A stretch of DNA of 64,000 nucleotides from an uncultured Lachnospiraceae bacterium (GTDB taxonomy: Bacteria; Bacillota; Clostridia; Lachnospirales; Lachnospiraceae): the NCBI GenBank assembly GCA_910584725.1, contig CAJUBE010000025.1, positions 1 through 64,000 of the forward strand, in the 5' to 3' direction. The position numbers and the translations under genes are program-made. Numbering within the stretch: the first letter of the stretch is position 1; the number at the start of each line of letters is the position of its first letter. Under the pieces are notes generated by a model. That model was given only the letters and a program-made list of their open reading frames with translations. It made no database searches and had not been told where the DNA came from. Shown one piece after another: positions 35,641 to 43,427 of this stretch.

Positions 35641-35847
35641 TGCAGGAAGTGTGGTGTCAAATCATATACCTCGCAGTAAAGCAACGCCGTTTTTCGGCGG
35701 CGTAGTTTCCTGTATTCATCTGGAAACGCCTCTGGCTAGGGCAGCACTTATAGATGATTTTATAGACGAGCGTCAGATTTGACGCTTACGTATTTTTGCA
35801 TAAGAGATATTTGAATGTCGCTTCTGGTTATTGCCAAGGCGTGCCTA
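35641..35847. other. Intergenic region between the RiPP terminator and the second MATE gene
   Basis: No intact gene. Two small hairpins are seen: CGCCG-ttttt-CGGCG at 35685-35699 and AGCGTCA-gatt-TGACGCT at 35769-35786. A plus-strand frame lacking a clear start reads about 40 codons to TGA near 35782 (ETPLARAALIDDFIDERQI at its end) and may be the tail of a lost gene. Confidence 0.35.
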
Positions 35848-37179
35848 TTATTTCGGAAATTTCCGGCAGTCCCTTCGGTAAAAACAGATGGAAATTGCCG
35901 TAGCGATCACCCAGCCCACAGGCCATGCGCACCAGATACCGATGGCGCTCTGTGTCAGGTCGGACAGGAGAAATGCCAGAATCACGCGCAGCGCCAAATC
36001 CGTGAAGGTGGCTGCCATAAACTGCCGCATGGCGCTGATGCCCCGGAGAATGCCGTCCGCGATCAGCTTTGCGGACACGACAAAATAGAACGGAGACAGA
36101 ATCCATAAAATCTGCTGTCCTGTCAGTATAGCGGCGGTCGAGCCTTTTTCCATGAATAGAAGAAGCAGGTATTTTCCGAGGAAGATATAGAGGGCGCAAA
36201 AGGGCACACACAGGCACCATACCATTTTAATCCCTGCTTTGAAACCGTCTTTTAAGCGGCTGTACTTTCCGGCGCCCAGATTCTGCGCGGCAAAGTTGGA
36301 AATACCGTTGCCGATTGTGGTGAAGGAGGTAATCACCAGATTGTTCAGTTTTATGGCGGCGGAATATCCTGCCATAACGGAGGCGCCGAAGCCGTTAATA
36401 ACGCTTTGAATCAGGATATTTCCAATGGAAATAAAACTTTGCTGGAGAATGCTCGGTACGGCGATTACCACAATCTTTTTTAACAGCCCGGCGTCAAACA
36501 ATGTCGGTTTTTTATCACAGGGAATTTTTTTAAGTCGCATCCATATTGTTAAAACGGCGAGAATGCAGCTAATGCCCTGACATAAAAAAGTCGCCCATGC
36601 CACGCCGGCAACGCCCATGTGAAAAGCTTTTACGAATAGGATATCCACCGCGATATTTGATGTGGAAGATACCGCCAGAAAATAGAAGGGGGTTTTGGAG
36701 TCTCCGAGGGCGGAGAAAATACCGGTTGCGATGTTGTAGAAAAAGACAAAGGGCAGCCCCCACACATAAATATCCAGATAAAGTTTGGAGTCAGCGAGCA
36801 GTTCTTCCGGCGTCCGGATCAGGCGCAGCAGCGGGTCGCATCCTAAAAGACCGATCAGCATCAGCGCGCCGCATACGACGGCGCTGAAAAGGCAGGCGGT
36901 GGATACGGCGGTTTTCAGCCCGCGGTAGTCTTTTGCGCCAAACAGCTGGGAGGTGATGACGGAGCATCCCATGTTGCATCCGAAAGCAAAAGCAATGAAG
37001 ATCAGGGTGATTTCATAGCTGTTTCCCACGGCGGCGAGTGCGTTCTCCCCGATAAATTTTCCTGCCACAAGGCTGTCTGCTATGTTATAAAGCTGTTGGA
37101 AGATAATGCTGCCAAAAAGAGGCAGGCAAAACTGCCACAATACTTTTTTGGGTTCACCGATAGTCAGATCTTTATTCAT
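35848..37179 (-). CDS. MATE family efflux transporter
   Basis: A 443-aa exporter with about twelve membrane helices. The first repeat starts LWQFCLPLFGSIIFQQLYNI and ADSLVAGKFIGENALAAVG, the second near residue 230 (KKIVVIAVPSILQQSFISIG). It is only distantly similar to the MATE protein at 1163. ATG 37179 (MNKDLTIGEPKK) is chosen for GGGAGAGGA upstream; ATG 37227 would extend into the hairpin region. It is divergent from a LysR regulator, a common arrangement in which the regulator controls the exporter; the inducer is unknown. Confidence 0.93.
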   Translation of the reverse strand: MNKDLTIGEPKKVLWQFCLPLFGSIIFQQLYNIADSLVAGKFIGENALAAVGNSYEITLIFIAFAFGCNMGCSVITSQLFGAKDYRGLKTAVSTACLFSAVVCGALMLIGLLGCDPLLRLIRTPEELLADSKLYLDIYVWGLPFVFFYNIATGIFSALGDSKTPFYFLAVSSTSNIAVDILFVKAFHMGVAGVAWATFLCQGISCILAVLTIWMRLKKIPCDKKPTLFDAGLLKKIVVIAVPSILQQSFISIGNILIQSVINGFGASVMAGYSAAIKLNNLVITSFTTIGNGISNFAAQNLGAGKYSRLKDGFKAGIKMVWCLCVPFCALYIFLGKYLLLLFMEKGSTAAILTGQQILWILSPFYFVVSAKLIADGILRGISAMRQFMAATFTDLALRVILAFLLSDLTQSAIGIWCAWPVGWVIATAISICFYRRDCRKFPK

Positions 37180-37207
37180 AATGCTGTGTCCTCTCCCGTA
37201 TTTCATT

Positions 37208-37297
37208 ATACTCAGGAGCGAAAACATTTTTCGTTTTCGCTCCTGAGTATCGCGCCGGATGCACGCCGCAAAGCGGCAAAATTCCTATGTGCATCCG
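37208..37297. repeat. Two strong hairpins in the MATE/LysR divergent gap
   Basis: Hairpin 1 has an 18-bp perfect stem (37208-37225/37233-37250) with a 7-base loop. Hairpin 2 has a 9-bp outer stem (37256-37264/37289-37297) enclosing GCCGC-aaa-GCGGC (37265-37277). On the minus strand both would fall in the MATE mRNA leader. They resemble the hairpin groups at 933-1058 and 47254-47314 in style, not in sequence. Confidence 0.65.
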
Positions 37298-37426
37298 TGC
37301 GCTTCATGTTATACTGAGCGGTCATTTTTTTCAACCGCCAGTATACATATTTCCGAGAATGTATTATAATGCATTTTATTGGATGTGAAAAATGTATATG
37401 TTATATTGGAGACATATAAAATATAT

Positions 37427-38335
37427 ATGGATATCAATTTTGAGTATTATAAAATTTTTTACTATGTGGCGAAATATGAGAATATAACGAAAGCGGCGGC
37501 AGCGCTTGGCAGTAACCAGCCCAATGTGACGCGTGTGATGAAGCTGCTGGAATCCCAGCTTGGATGCCGTCTGTTTATCCGCGAGGCAAGGGGGATCCGC
37601 CTGACGGAAGAGGGGGAACGGCTCTATTCGCATGTGGAGGTTGCCTACAGGCATTTGATGAATGCGCAGGAGGAGATTGGCGGACCGGCAATGCCGGGCG
37701 GCGGTTCGGTGGAGATCGGGACGACGGAGACAGCGCTTCACCTCTTTTTGCTGGATGCCCTGCATGATTTCCGGCAGAGGTACCCGGAAGTGAAAATCAA
37801 AATCCACAACCATACGACGCCGGAGACAATCAGGCAGCTCACCGGCGGGCGGGTGGATTTTGCAGTGATTACCATGCCCTATGAACTGCCGGCGACCCTT
37901 TCGGGGTTTCCCGTACTGGATTTTGAGGAAATTCTTGTGGGGGGAATGCAGTATAAGGATTTGTGTAAAACTTCGTTGAAACTAATAGATATTAGAAAAT
38001 ATCCATGGATCGGGCTGGGAAGGGAGAGCGCGACCTACGCTCTTTATAAAGATTTTTTCATACAGCACGGTGTAGATTTTGAGCCGGACATGGAAGTGGA
38101 GACATCCGATCTCATGCTGCCGCTTATTGAAAATAATTTTGGCATCGGTTTTGTGCCGGAGAAGATTGCCGCGCCTTTGATTGAGGAAGGGAAGCTCGTG
38201 CGGATACCGACAGACGGCGATATCCCGGGGCGTTCCATACAGGTTGTTTCCGATCGGGGACGGGGAAAAAATTTTGCGGCGGACACGCTCTATAAATATC
38301 TGAAAAATTTTTCACAGGAACGTATTTTGATATAA
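37427..38335 (+). CDS. LysR-family transcriptional regulator
   Basis: A 302-aa regulator: winged helix-turn-helix at residues 1-60 (FEYYKIFYYVAKYENITKAA, AALGSNQPNVTRVMKLLESQ, LGCRLFIREARGIRLTEEGE) and a periplasmic-binding-fold effector domain (residues 90-295; DFAVITMPYELP, GIGFVPEKIAAPLIEEGKLV). ATG 37427 fits the family start; the upstream TTG 37379 does not. Likely regulates the divergent MATE gene and perhaps the hydrolase downstream. The effector is not predictable. Confidence 0.93.
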   Translation: MDINFEYYKIFYYVAKYENITKAAAALGSNQPNVTRVMKLLESQLGCRLFIREARGIRLTEEGERLYSHVEVAYRHLMNAQEEIGGPAMPGGGSVEIGTTETALHLFLLDALHDFRQRYPEVKIKIHNHTTPETIRQLTGGRVDFAVITMPYELPATLSGFPVLDFEEILVGGMQYKDLCKTSLKLIDIRKYPWIGLGRESATYALYKDFFIQHGVDFEPDMEVETSDLMLPLIENNFGIGFVPEKIAAPLIEEGKLVRIPTDGDIPGRSIQVVSDRGRGKNFAADTLYKYLKNFSQERILI

Positions 38336-38397
38336 ACAAATTTTATGCCTGCGCGTTGTTTGACAAAAATTTGGTATGCGCAGAATTGGAGAAAATA

Positions 38398-39084
38398 ATG
38401 GATATCAATTTGTATTATCAGGAGAAGGGCGAGGGGGAGCCGTTATTACTTTTGCATGGAAATGGGGAGGACGGCACATATTTTGTCAATCAAACGGCTT
38501 ATTTTTCCGATAGATACCGGGTGATTACGGTAGATACGAGAGGGCATGGGAAATCCCCGCGGGGGACGGCGCCTTTTACGATGGAGCAGTTTGCCATGGA
38601 CTTATATAAACTGATGGACGGATTACAGATACAGAAGGCGGTTATATTGGGTTTTTCGGACGGGGCGAACATTGCCATGAAGTTTGCGTTAAAGTACCCG
38701 GACCGGGTGAAAGCGCTTATCCTAAACGGCGGAAATCTGGATACAAGGGGAGTCAAGAGGAGCATACAGATTCCGATCGAGATTGGCTATCGATTTGCGA
38801 AACTGTTTGCGGGAAAATCGGAAGAGGCGAAATCCCATATGGAGATTCTGGGATTGATGGTGAATGAGCCGAATATTCAGCCCGAAGAACTGCGTGCGAT
38901 TCAGGCGCCCACGCTTGTGGTCGCGGGAACGAGGGATATGATTAAGCAAAGTCATACGGAGACCATTGCGCAGAACATACCGAATGCGAAGCTCTCCATT
39001 ATCCCGGGGGATCATTTTATTGCGAATAAGAAGCCGGAGGCGTTTAATCAAGTTGTGGAAGATTTTTTGCGGACAAGTCTATAG
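38398..39084 (+). CDS. Alpha/beta hydrolase
   Basis: A 228-aa hydrolase of the alpha/beta fold. LLLLHGNGEDGTYF gives the oxyanion region, VDTRGHGKSP the family motif, GFSDGANIAM near residue 90 the nucleophile elbow with catalytic Ser, and PGDHFIANKKPEAF near the C-terminus the catalytic His; the acid Asp lies in VVAGTRDMIK. No signal peptide. ATG 38398 has TTGGAG 7 bases upstream. It follows the LysR gene by 62 bases. Substrate unknown; esterase or lyase activity is possible. Confidence 0.9.
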   Translation: MDINLYYQEKGEGEPLLLLHGNGEDGTYFVNQTAYFSDRYRVITVDTRGHGKSPRGTAPFTMEQFAMDLYKLMDGLQIQKAVILGFSDGANIAMKFALKYPDRVKALILNGGNLDTRGVKRSIQIPIEIGYRFAKLFAGKSEEAKSHMEILGLMVNEPNIQPEELRAIQAPTLVVAGTRDMIKQSHTETIAQNIPNAKLSIIPGDHFIANKKPEAFNQVVEDFLRTSL

Positions 39085-39097
39085 AAACATATTTTTC

Positions 39098-39148
39098 TTG
39101 ACATATTAGTAACTTGTTACTATAATAAGAAACGCAACAAGTTACTAA
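39098..39148 (+). promoter_or_regulatory. Consensus promoter with MarR-type operators
   Basis: TTGACA (39098-39103), 17-bp spacer, TATAAT (39121-39126): a perfect consensus. The spacer is filled by the palindrome TAGTAACTTGTTACTA (39107-39122), and AACAAGTTACTAA recurs at 39136-39148. A MarR repressor bound here would block the promoter, so autoregulation is likely. Confidence 0.85.
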
Positions 39149-39165
39149 TAGAAGAGGAGTCTATC

Positions 39166-39705
39166 ATGTTAGCAGAACTGACGGTGCGATTTTCCGGCAC
39201 GACGGAAAATCGGAAAAAAGCTATTTTCAGCAGTTTATTTATTGCTACAAACAAATTGCAGACGCTTTTTGACAATCATATTCCCCAGATATCATTGAAA
39301 CAGTTTATGCTGCTCGCTATTGTCCAAAATTCGGAGGAACCGTTGACTTTTACACAGTTGGGCAATATATTAGGCTGTTCCAGACAGAATATAAAAAAAC
39401 TGGCGCAAATTTTAGTAAAAAAGGGATTTGTTACCATTCAGCAGAGCCCGCATGATACAAGAGCCATGTGCATCTGTCCAACAGAAAAAGTGAATGATTA
39501 TTTTGTCAAAGATTTTTCAGAATATCAAGAAGAGCTGAAATATCTCTTTGAAGTTTATTCAGACAAGGAGATTGAAACACTTTTTATACTATTATCAAAA
39601 CTGTATGAGGGGATAGATCATTTGGAGAAGAGGATTACTAACAGGGAAAATGCGGGTGATAGTGGGCAGCAGGCACCAGAAAACAACAAAAATAAGGAGA
39701 AGTAA
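39166..39705 (+). CDS. MarR-family transcriptional regulator
   Basis: A 179-aa winged-helix regulator. The DNA-binding core is FTQLGNILGCSRQNIKKLAQ, then ILVKKGFVTIQQSPHDTRAM, matching MarR helix-turn-helix and wing (the D-x-R motif included). Acidic, charged C-terminal tail. GAAGAGGAG lies before ATG 39166. Probably represses its own operon, which continues with the flavodoxin gene four bases after its stop. Confidence 0.93.
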   Translation: MLAELTVRFSGTTENRKKAIFSSLFIATNKLQTLFDNHIPQISLKQFMLLAIVQNSEEPLTFTQLGNILGCSRQNIKKLAQILVKKGFVTIQQSPHDTRAMCICPTEKVNDYFVKDFSEYQEELKYLFEVYSDKEIETLFILLSKLYEGIDHLEKRITNRENAGDSGQQAPENNKNKEK

Positions 39706-39709
39706 GCCG

Positions 39710-40228
39710 ATGAAAACAATCGTCATTTACAGTTCAAAAACAGGATTTACAAAGCGGTACGCCGGGTGGATTGCTGAGGAAACAGGAGCTGAATGTCTTC
39801 CGCTTGCGGAGGCGAAAAAGAAGGATCTGGCAGGATACGACGCCATTGTTTTCGGAGGCTGGGCGTGTGCGGGCAGCATCAAGGACGTCGGCTGGTTTAC
39901 GGGGAATATGGACCGATGGAAGGGGAAAAAGCAGATCGTGTTCTGTGTCGGCGCAAGCCCGGTTACTCCGGATGTAGAAAAGTCGCTCGCGCAGAATTTT
40001 AATGAGCCGAAATTAGAGGGGGCGAACGTATTTTACTGCCCGGGAGGGCTTAATTATGAGAAAATGTCTGTGTTGTCAAGACTGATGATGCGGATGTTTG
40101 TGAAGGCGATCAAGGCGAAAAAGGATAAGTCCGCCACGGAGGAAGAAATGGCAAGGGTCATGTCCGCATCTTATGATATTTCGGATAAAAAGTATATAGA
40201 GCCGATTATAACATGCTTGAGGGGATAA
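39710..40228 (+). CDS. Flavodoxin-domain protein
   Basis: A 172-aa FMN-binding protein of the flavodoxin fold. MKTIVIYSSKTGFTKRYAGW carries the phosphate-binding loop (S-S-K-T-G-F-T), and IVFGGWACAGSIKDVGWF the loop at the flavin ring. Similar to HemG-type protoporphyrinogen oxidase-like flavodoxins of Firmicutes. ATG 39710 follows AAGGAG. In an operon with the MarR regulator, which suggests a redox or stress response. Confidence 0.9.
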   Translation: MKTIVIYSSKTGFTKRYAGWIAEETGAECLPLAEAKKKDLAGYDAIVFGGWACAGSIKDVGWFTGNMDRWKGKKQIVFCVGASPVTPDVEKSLAQNFNEPKLEGANVFYCPGGLNYEKMSVLSRLMMRMFVKAIKAKKDKSATEEEMARVMSASYDISDKKYIEPIITCLRG

Positions 40229-40361
40229 GTTTATCTCCTCTTTATTTTTTTAATGTCAAAATCCCCAATTATTGATATAATCTAAGTAGTTTGACACAAT
40301 GCGGCACAGAGACGAAAGAAAGTGTGCTGTGAGAGATGTTTCGGAATGGAGAGAGAATTGT

Positions 40362-41441
40362 ATGCAGGGATTTATCCAGATTTCAAAATACGCCGGAATG
40401 CGAAACGATCTGGCACAGGCGGGCGGCGGTAACACTTCCGTAAAACTGGACGATCGGGTTATGCTGGTGAAAAGTTCGGGGTTTCAGCTTGCGGACGTGA
40501 GTGAGAACAGCGGTTATTCAAAGATTGATTATCGTCTGATTGTGGATTATTTTAAAGAAAATCTTTTGGTGGACGGGCAGTCCGCGCAGACCGCGGCGGA
40601 ACAGACGGTCTTGACGGAAGATGCCGGGAATGCGCTTCTCGCAAAGGCGCAGATAGAAGGCGGGCGCGCTTCCATCGAGACGTTTCTCCATGCGGTGACG
40701 GGAAAGTATACGCTGCACTCTCACCCCACGTTGGTGAATATTCTGGCGGCAAGAAAGGACGGCAGGGAAATTCTCGAGGAGCTGTTTCCCGATGCGGTCT
40801 ATGTGCCTTATCGGAAACCGGGCGCGGCGCTTGCGGAAACATACTATAAAATCTGTCAGGCGGCAGGAGAGCCGGAAATCATTTTTTTGGAGAACCACGG
40901 GCTTGTGGTGAGCGCCGGTCTGGTGGAAAAAGTAATCAGCCGGACGGAAGAGGTACTGGAAAAGATCGCGGCGTATTTGCAGGTTTCCTATGAGGCGTAC
41001 CCGAACGCGACGAAACTCTGGGATGCGTTTGCAGGAGTCCCGGCGCTTGCGGACAGGATTGTATACCTTTCCGAAAACCGCTTTTTGTCCCCGGAGACGG
41101 CAGAGGGGGGCATCTTGAACGAGGAAACGTGGAATCACGCTTTTTGCCCGGACTGTGTGGTTTACGGGTCGAAAAAACCGCTGTTTCTGGCGGATGATTT
41201 TGGTACAGCGGATATTACCACTTTTATAGAGAGAAACGGGATTCCGGCAATGGTTTCCTACAAGGGATATTTTTATATTCTGGCGGAGAGTGTGAAGAAG
41301 GCGCAGGAGATCGAGAATGTGATGAGTTTTGCGGCGCAGGTGCAGGCGGCAAACCGCTCCCATGAAATGCAGTATCTGAGCGAAGGGCAGCAGGACGCGC
41401 TTCTAAACTGGGATGCGGAGAAGTATCGCAGAAAACTGTAA
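40362..41441 (+). CDS. Class II aldolase/adducin family protein
   Basis: A 359-aa protein with the class II aldolase fold. LAQAGGGNTSVKLDDRVMLV gives the phosphate-binding GGNTS/GN motif; LHSHPTLVNILAARKD supplies two zinc-binding His residues and ENHGLVVSA a third. It could cleave or epimerise a phospho-sugar (such as fuculose- or rhamnulose-1-phosphate-type chemistry). ATG 40362 has GGAGAGA upstream. It precedes a nucleotidyltransferase and glycosyltransferases, so it probably supplies a precursor for glycan synthesis. Exact substrate unknown; the C-terminal 120 residues are outside the core fold. Confidence 0.85.
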   Translation: MQGFIQISKYAGMRNDLAQAGGGNTSVKLDDRVMLVKSSGFQLADVSENSGYSKIDYRLIVDYFKENLLVDGQSAQTAAEQTVLTEDAGNALLAKAQIEGGRASIETFLHAVTGKYTLHSHPTLVNILAARKDGREILEELFPDAVYVPYRKPGAALAETYYKICQAAGEPEIIFLENHGLVVSAGLVEKVISRTEEVLEKIAAYLQVSYEAYPNATKLWDAFAGVPALADRIVYLSENRFLSPETAEGGILNEETWNHAFCPDCVVYGSKKPLFLADDFGTADITTFIERNGIPAMVSYKGYFYILAESVKKAQEIENVMSFAAQVQAANRSHEMQYLSEGQQDALLNWDAEKYRRKL

Positions 41442-41569
41442 AATTAAATGGATTGTAAATATAGAAATGGTGACGACATAGAAAATTTATGAGTGGTCAG
41501 ATGTGAGAACAGATAAAGTGGAAATTTGTCTGGGTGGAAGTATGATTTTATGAACGGGGGATGAGAAAT

Positions 41570-43342
41570 ATGAACATATTCATACCCATGACGGGATACG
41601 GTTCCCGTTTTGTGGCGGCGGGTTATCGGGAATTGAAGCCTTTTATTCCGGTGATGGGAAAGCCGGTTATTGAATGGATTGTAAAGGGAATGTACCCGGA
41701 CAACGTGCATTTCATTTTTGTGTGCCGTGGGGAGCATCTGCAGAAAGACCCTTCCATAAAGGAAAAACTGCTTGCCCTTGCGCCAGAGGCGACTATTGTG
41801 ACAATAGAAGACTGGATAAAGAAAGGTCCCGTTTATGATGTGCTCCGTGCGTATCAGACGTTGTGCGCGGATAAAAATTTTCATAAAGAGGACGGCTGTA
41901 TTATCAACTACTGTGATTTCTACATGACATGGGACTATGCCGCTTTTGCGAGGGAGGCGGAAGCGCGGGGCTGCGACGGGGCGGTGCCGTGCTATACGGG
42001 ATTTCACCCGAATCTTTTGCCACAGAACAACTTTTATGCTTCCTGCTTGACGGACGATGGGGACAATTTAATTGAAATTCGTGAAAAATATTCCTTTGAG
42101 CAGGATAAGACAAAAGCGAAACATTCGCCGGGCGTTTATTATTTTAAAAACGGTGCGGTGATGGAAAAATATTGTCAGATTCTGACGGAACATGAGGAGT
42201 GTGCCATTAACGGGGAGTATTACGCGAGTTTGCCCTACAATTTCATGGTAAAGGATGGGCTTAAAGTGTGGGTGCCCACGGATGTGCCGTATTTTTGCCA
42301 GTGGGGCACACCGGAGGACATGCGGGAGTTTGTATATTGGACGGACTTGATTATTCATGTTAAAGCAAAAGATGGCATAGGTGGAAGAACAGATGGGAAA
42401 GCAGATAGAGCAGCGACAGAGGGGGACGATTGCAAGCTCAATATAGGCGCGGAAATTGTAAACGGTGGTTTAGGGAAACAAAGAGGATTGTCAGAAGTGT
42501 CAAATACGGACACGGAAAAAGTCATGAAAGGCAGTGTTTTAATTCCCATGGCGGGCGCGGGGCAGCGCTTTGCGGATGCGGGATACCGCGTACATAAACC
42601 GGTGATCCCCACGATTGACCGATACGACGGGACAGAGAAACCGATGGTAGTCTGCGCCACCAAGGATTTGCCTGGGGTGGCGGCGGACGGGAGCAATGTG
42701 ATCTATGTAGATCGCACGTTCCACCGGGCGGACGGCGTGGAGGATGCCATCCGGGCATATTACGAAAAGGCACAGTTTATCACGATTGACCGGCTCACGG
42801 AGGGACAGGCATGTACTTGTATGCTGGCGAAAGAATATGTAAACCCTGAGGAGGAGCTTCTGATCGCGGGCTGCGACAACGGGATGGACATTGACAGGGC
42901 GGCGTTTGAAGAGACGAAGCTGACATGCGACTGTATTGTCTTTACTTACCGTCACAACGAAGCAGTGCTGCAAAATCCCAATGCCTACGGCTGGATGCTT
43001 GCGGACGGGGAGGGAAATATCACTGGCACATCCATCAAAAAGGCGATTTCCGACACGCCTATGGAGGATCCGGCGGTGGTGGCGACTTTCTGGTTTAAGA
43101 GAGCGAAGATTTTTTTGGATGCCACGGAGAAAATGATCCGGGAAGATGACAGGATCAATGGGGAATTCTATGTAGACCAGACAGTGAAACATGTGTTAGA
43201 CTTAGGGTATCGCGCGAAAATCTTTGATATCGACCGCTATGTGGGATGGGGAACGCCTGTGGACTACGAGGGGTACCAGAATACTTTTGCATATTTTAAA
43301 GCGTTTCTTATGCGAGAAGGTCTGATTTTGGCAGAGAAATAA
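41570..43342 (+). CDS. Tandem two-domain sugar nucleotidyltransferase-like protein
   Basis: A 590-aa protein made of two related nucleotidyltransferase domains. Domain 1 (residues 1-260) begins IFIPMTGYGSRFVAAGYREL with KPFIPVMGKP; domain 2 (residues 325-590) begins VLIPMAGAGQRFADAGYRVH with KPVIPTIDRY. The G-x-G-x-R-F / KP(x)4 pattern is that of NTP:sugar-phosphate transferases. They are joined by a hydrophilic linker (about 265-325). ATG 41570 is preferred for spacing from GGGGGATG; ATG 41561 is in that site. Probably activates one or two sugar or polyol phosphates. Confidence 0.83.
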   Translation: MNIFIPMTGYGSRFVAAGYRELKPFIPVMGKPVIEWIVKGMYPDNVHFIFVCRGEHLQKDPSIKEKLLALAPEATIVTIEDWIKKGPVYDVLRAYQTLCADKNFHKEDGCIINYCDFYMTWDYAAFAREAEARGCDGAVPCYTGFHPNLLPQNNFYASCLTDDGDNLIEIREKYSFEQDKTKAKHSPGVYYFKNGAVMEKYCQILTEHEECAINGEYYASLPYNFMVKDGLKVWVPTDVPYFCQWGTPEDMREFVYWTDLIIHVKAKDGIGGRTDGKADRAATEGDDCKLNIGAEIVNGGLGKQRGLSEVSNTDTEKVMKGSVLIPMAGAGQRFADAGYRVHKPVIPTIDRYDGTEKPMVVCATKDLPGVAADGSNVIYVDRTFHRADGVEDAIRAYYEKAQFITIDRLTEGQACTCMLAKEYVNPEEELLIAGCDNGMDIDRAAFEETKLTCDCIVFTYRHNEAVLQNPNAYGWMLADGEGNITGTSIKKAISDTPMEDPAVVATFWFKRAKIFLDATEKMIREDDRINGEFYVDQTVKHVLDLGYRAKIFDIDRYVGWGTPVDYEGYQNTFAYFKAFLMREGLILAEK

Positions 43343-43427
43343 ATTAGTTTGCCGGGTCAGATGCCGGTTGAATGGTGCGCGCTGTCTGATAAAAGGCAGC
43401 AATCAGAGTTTTACTGTACAGAAAGAT

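Noticed and set aside
35375..35641. Possible CRISPR or tandem repeat structure at the end of the island
   Set aside because: Only one inverted repeat is present, and it is an ordinary terminator with a T-run after the precursor gene.
40518..41363. 281-codon minus-strand frame opposite the class II aldolase gene
   Set aside because: The plus strand holds the aldolase metal-binding motifs; the antisense frame is Arg/His-rich noise.
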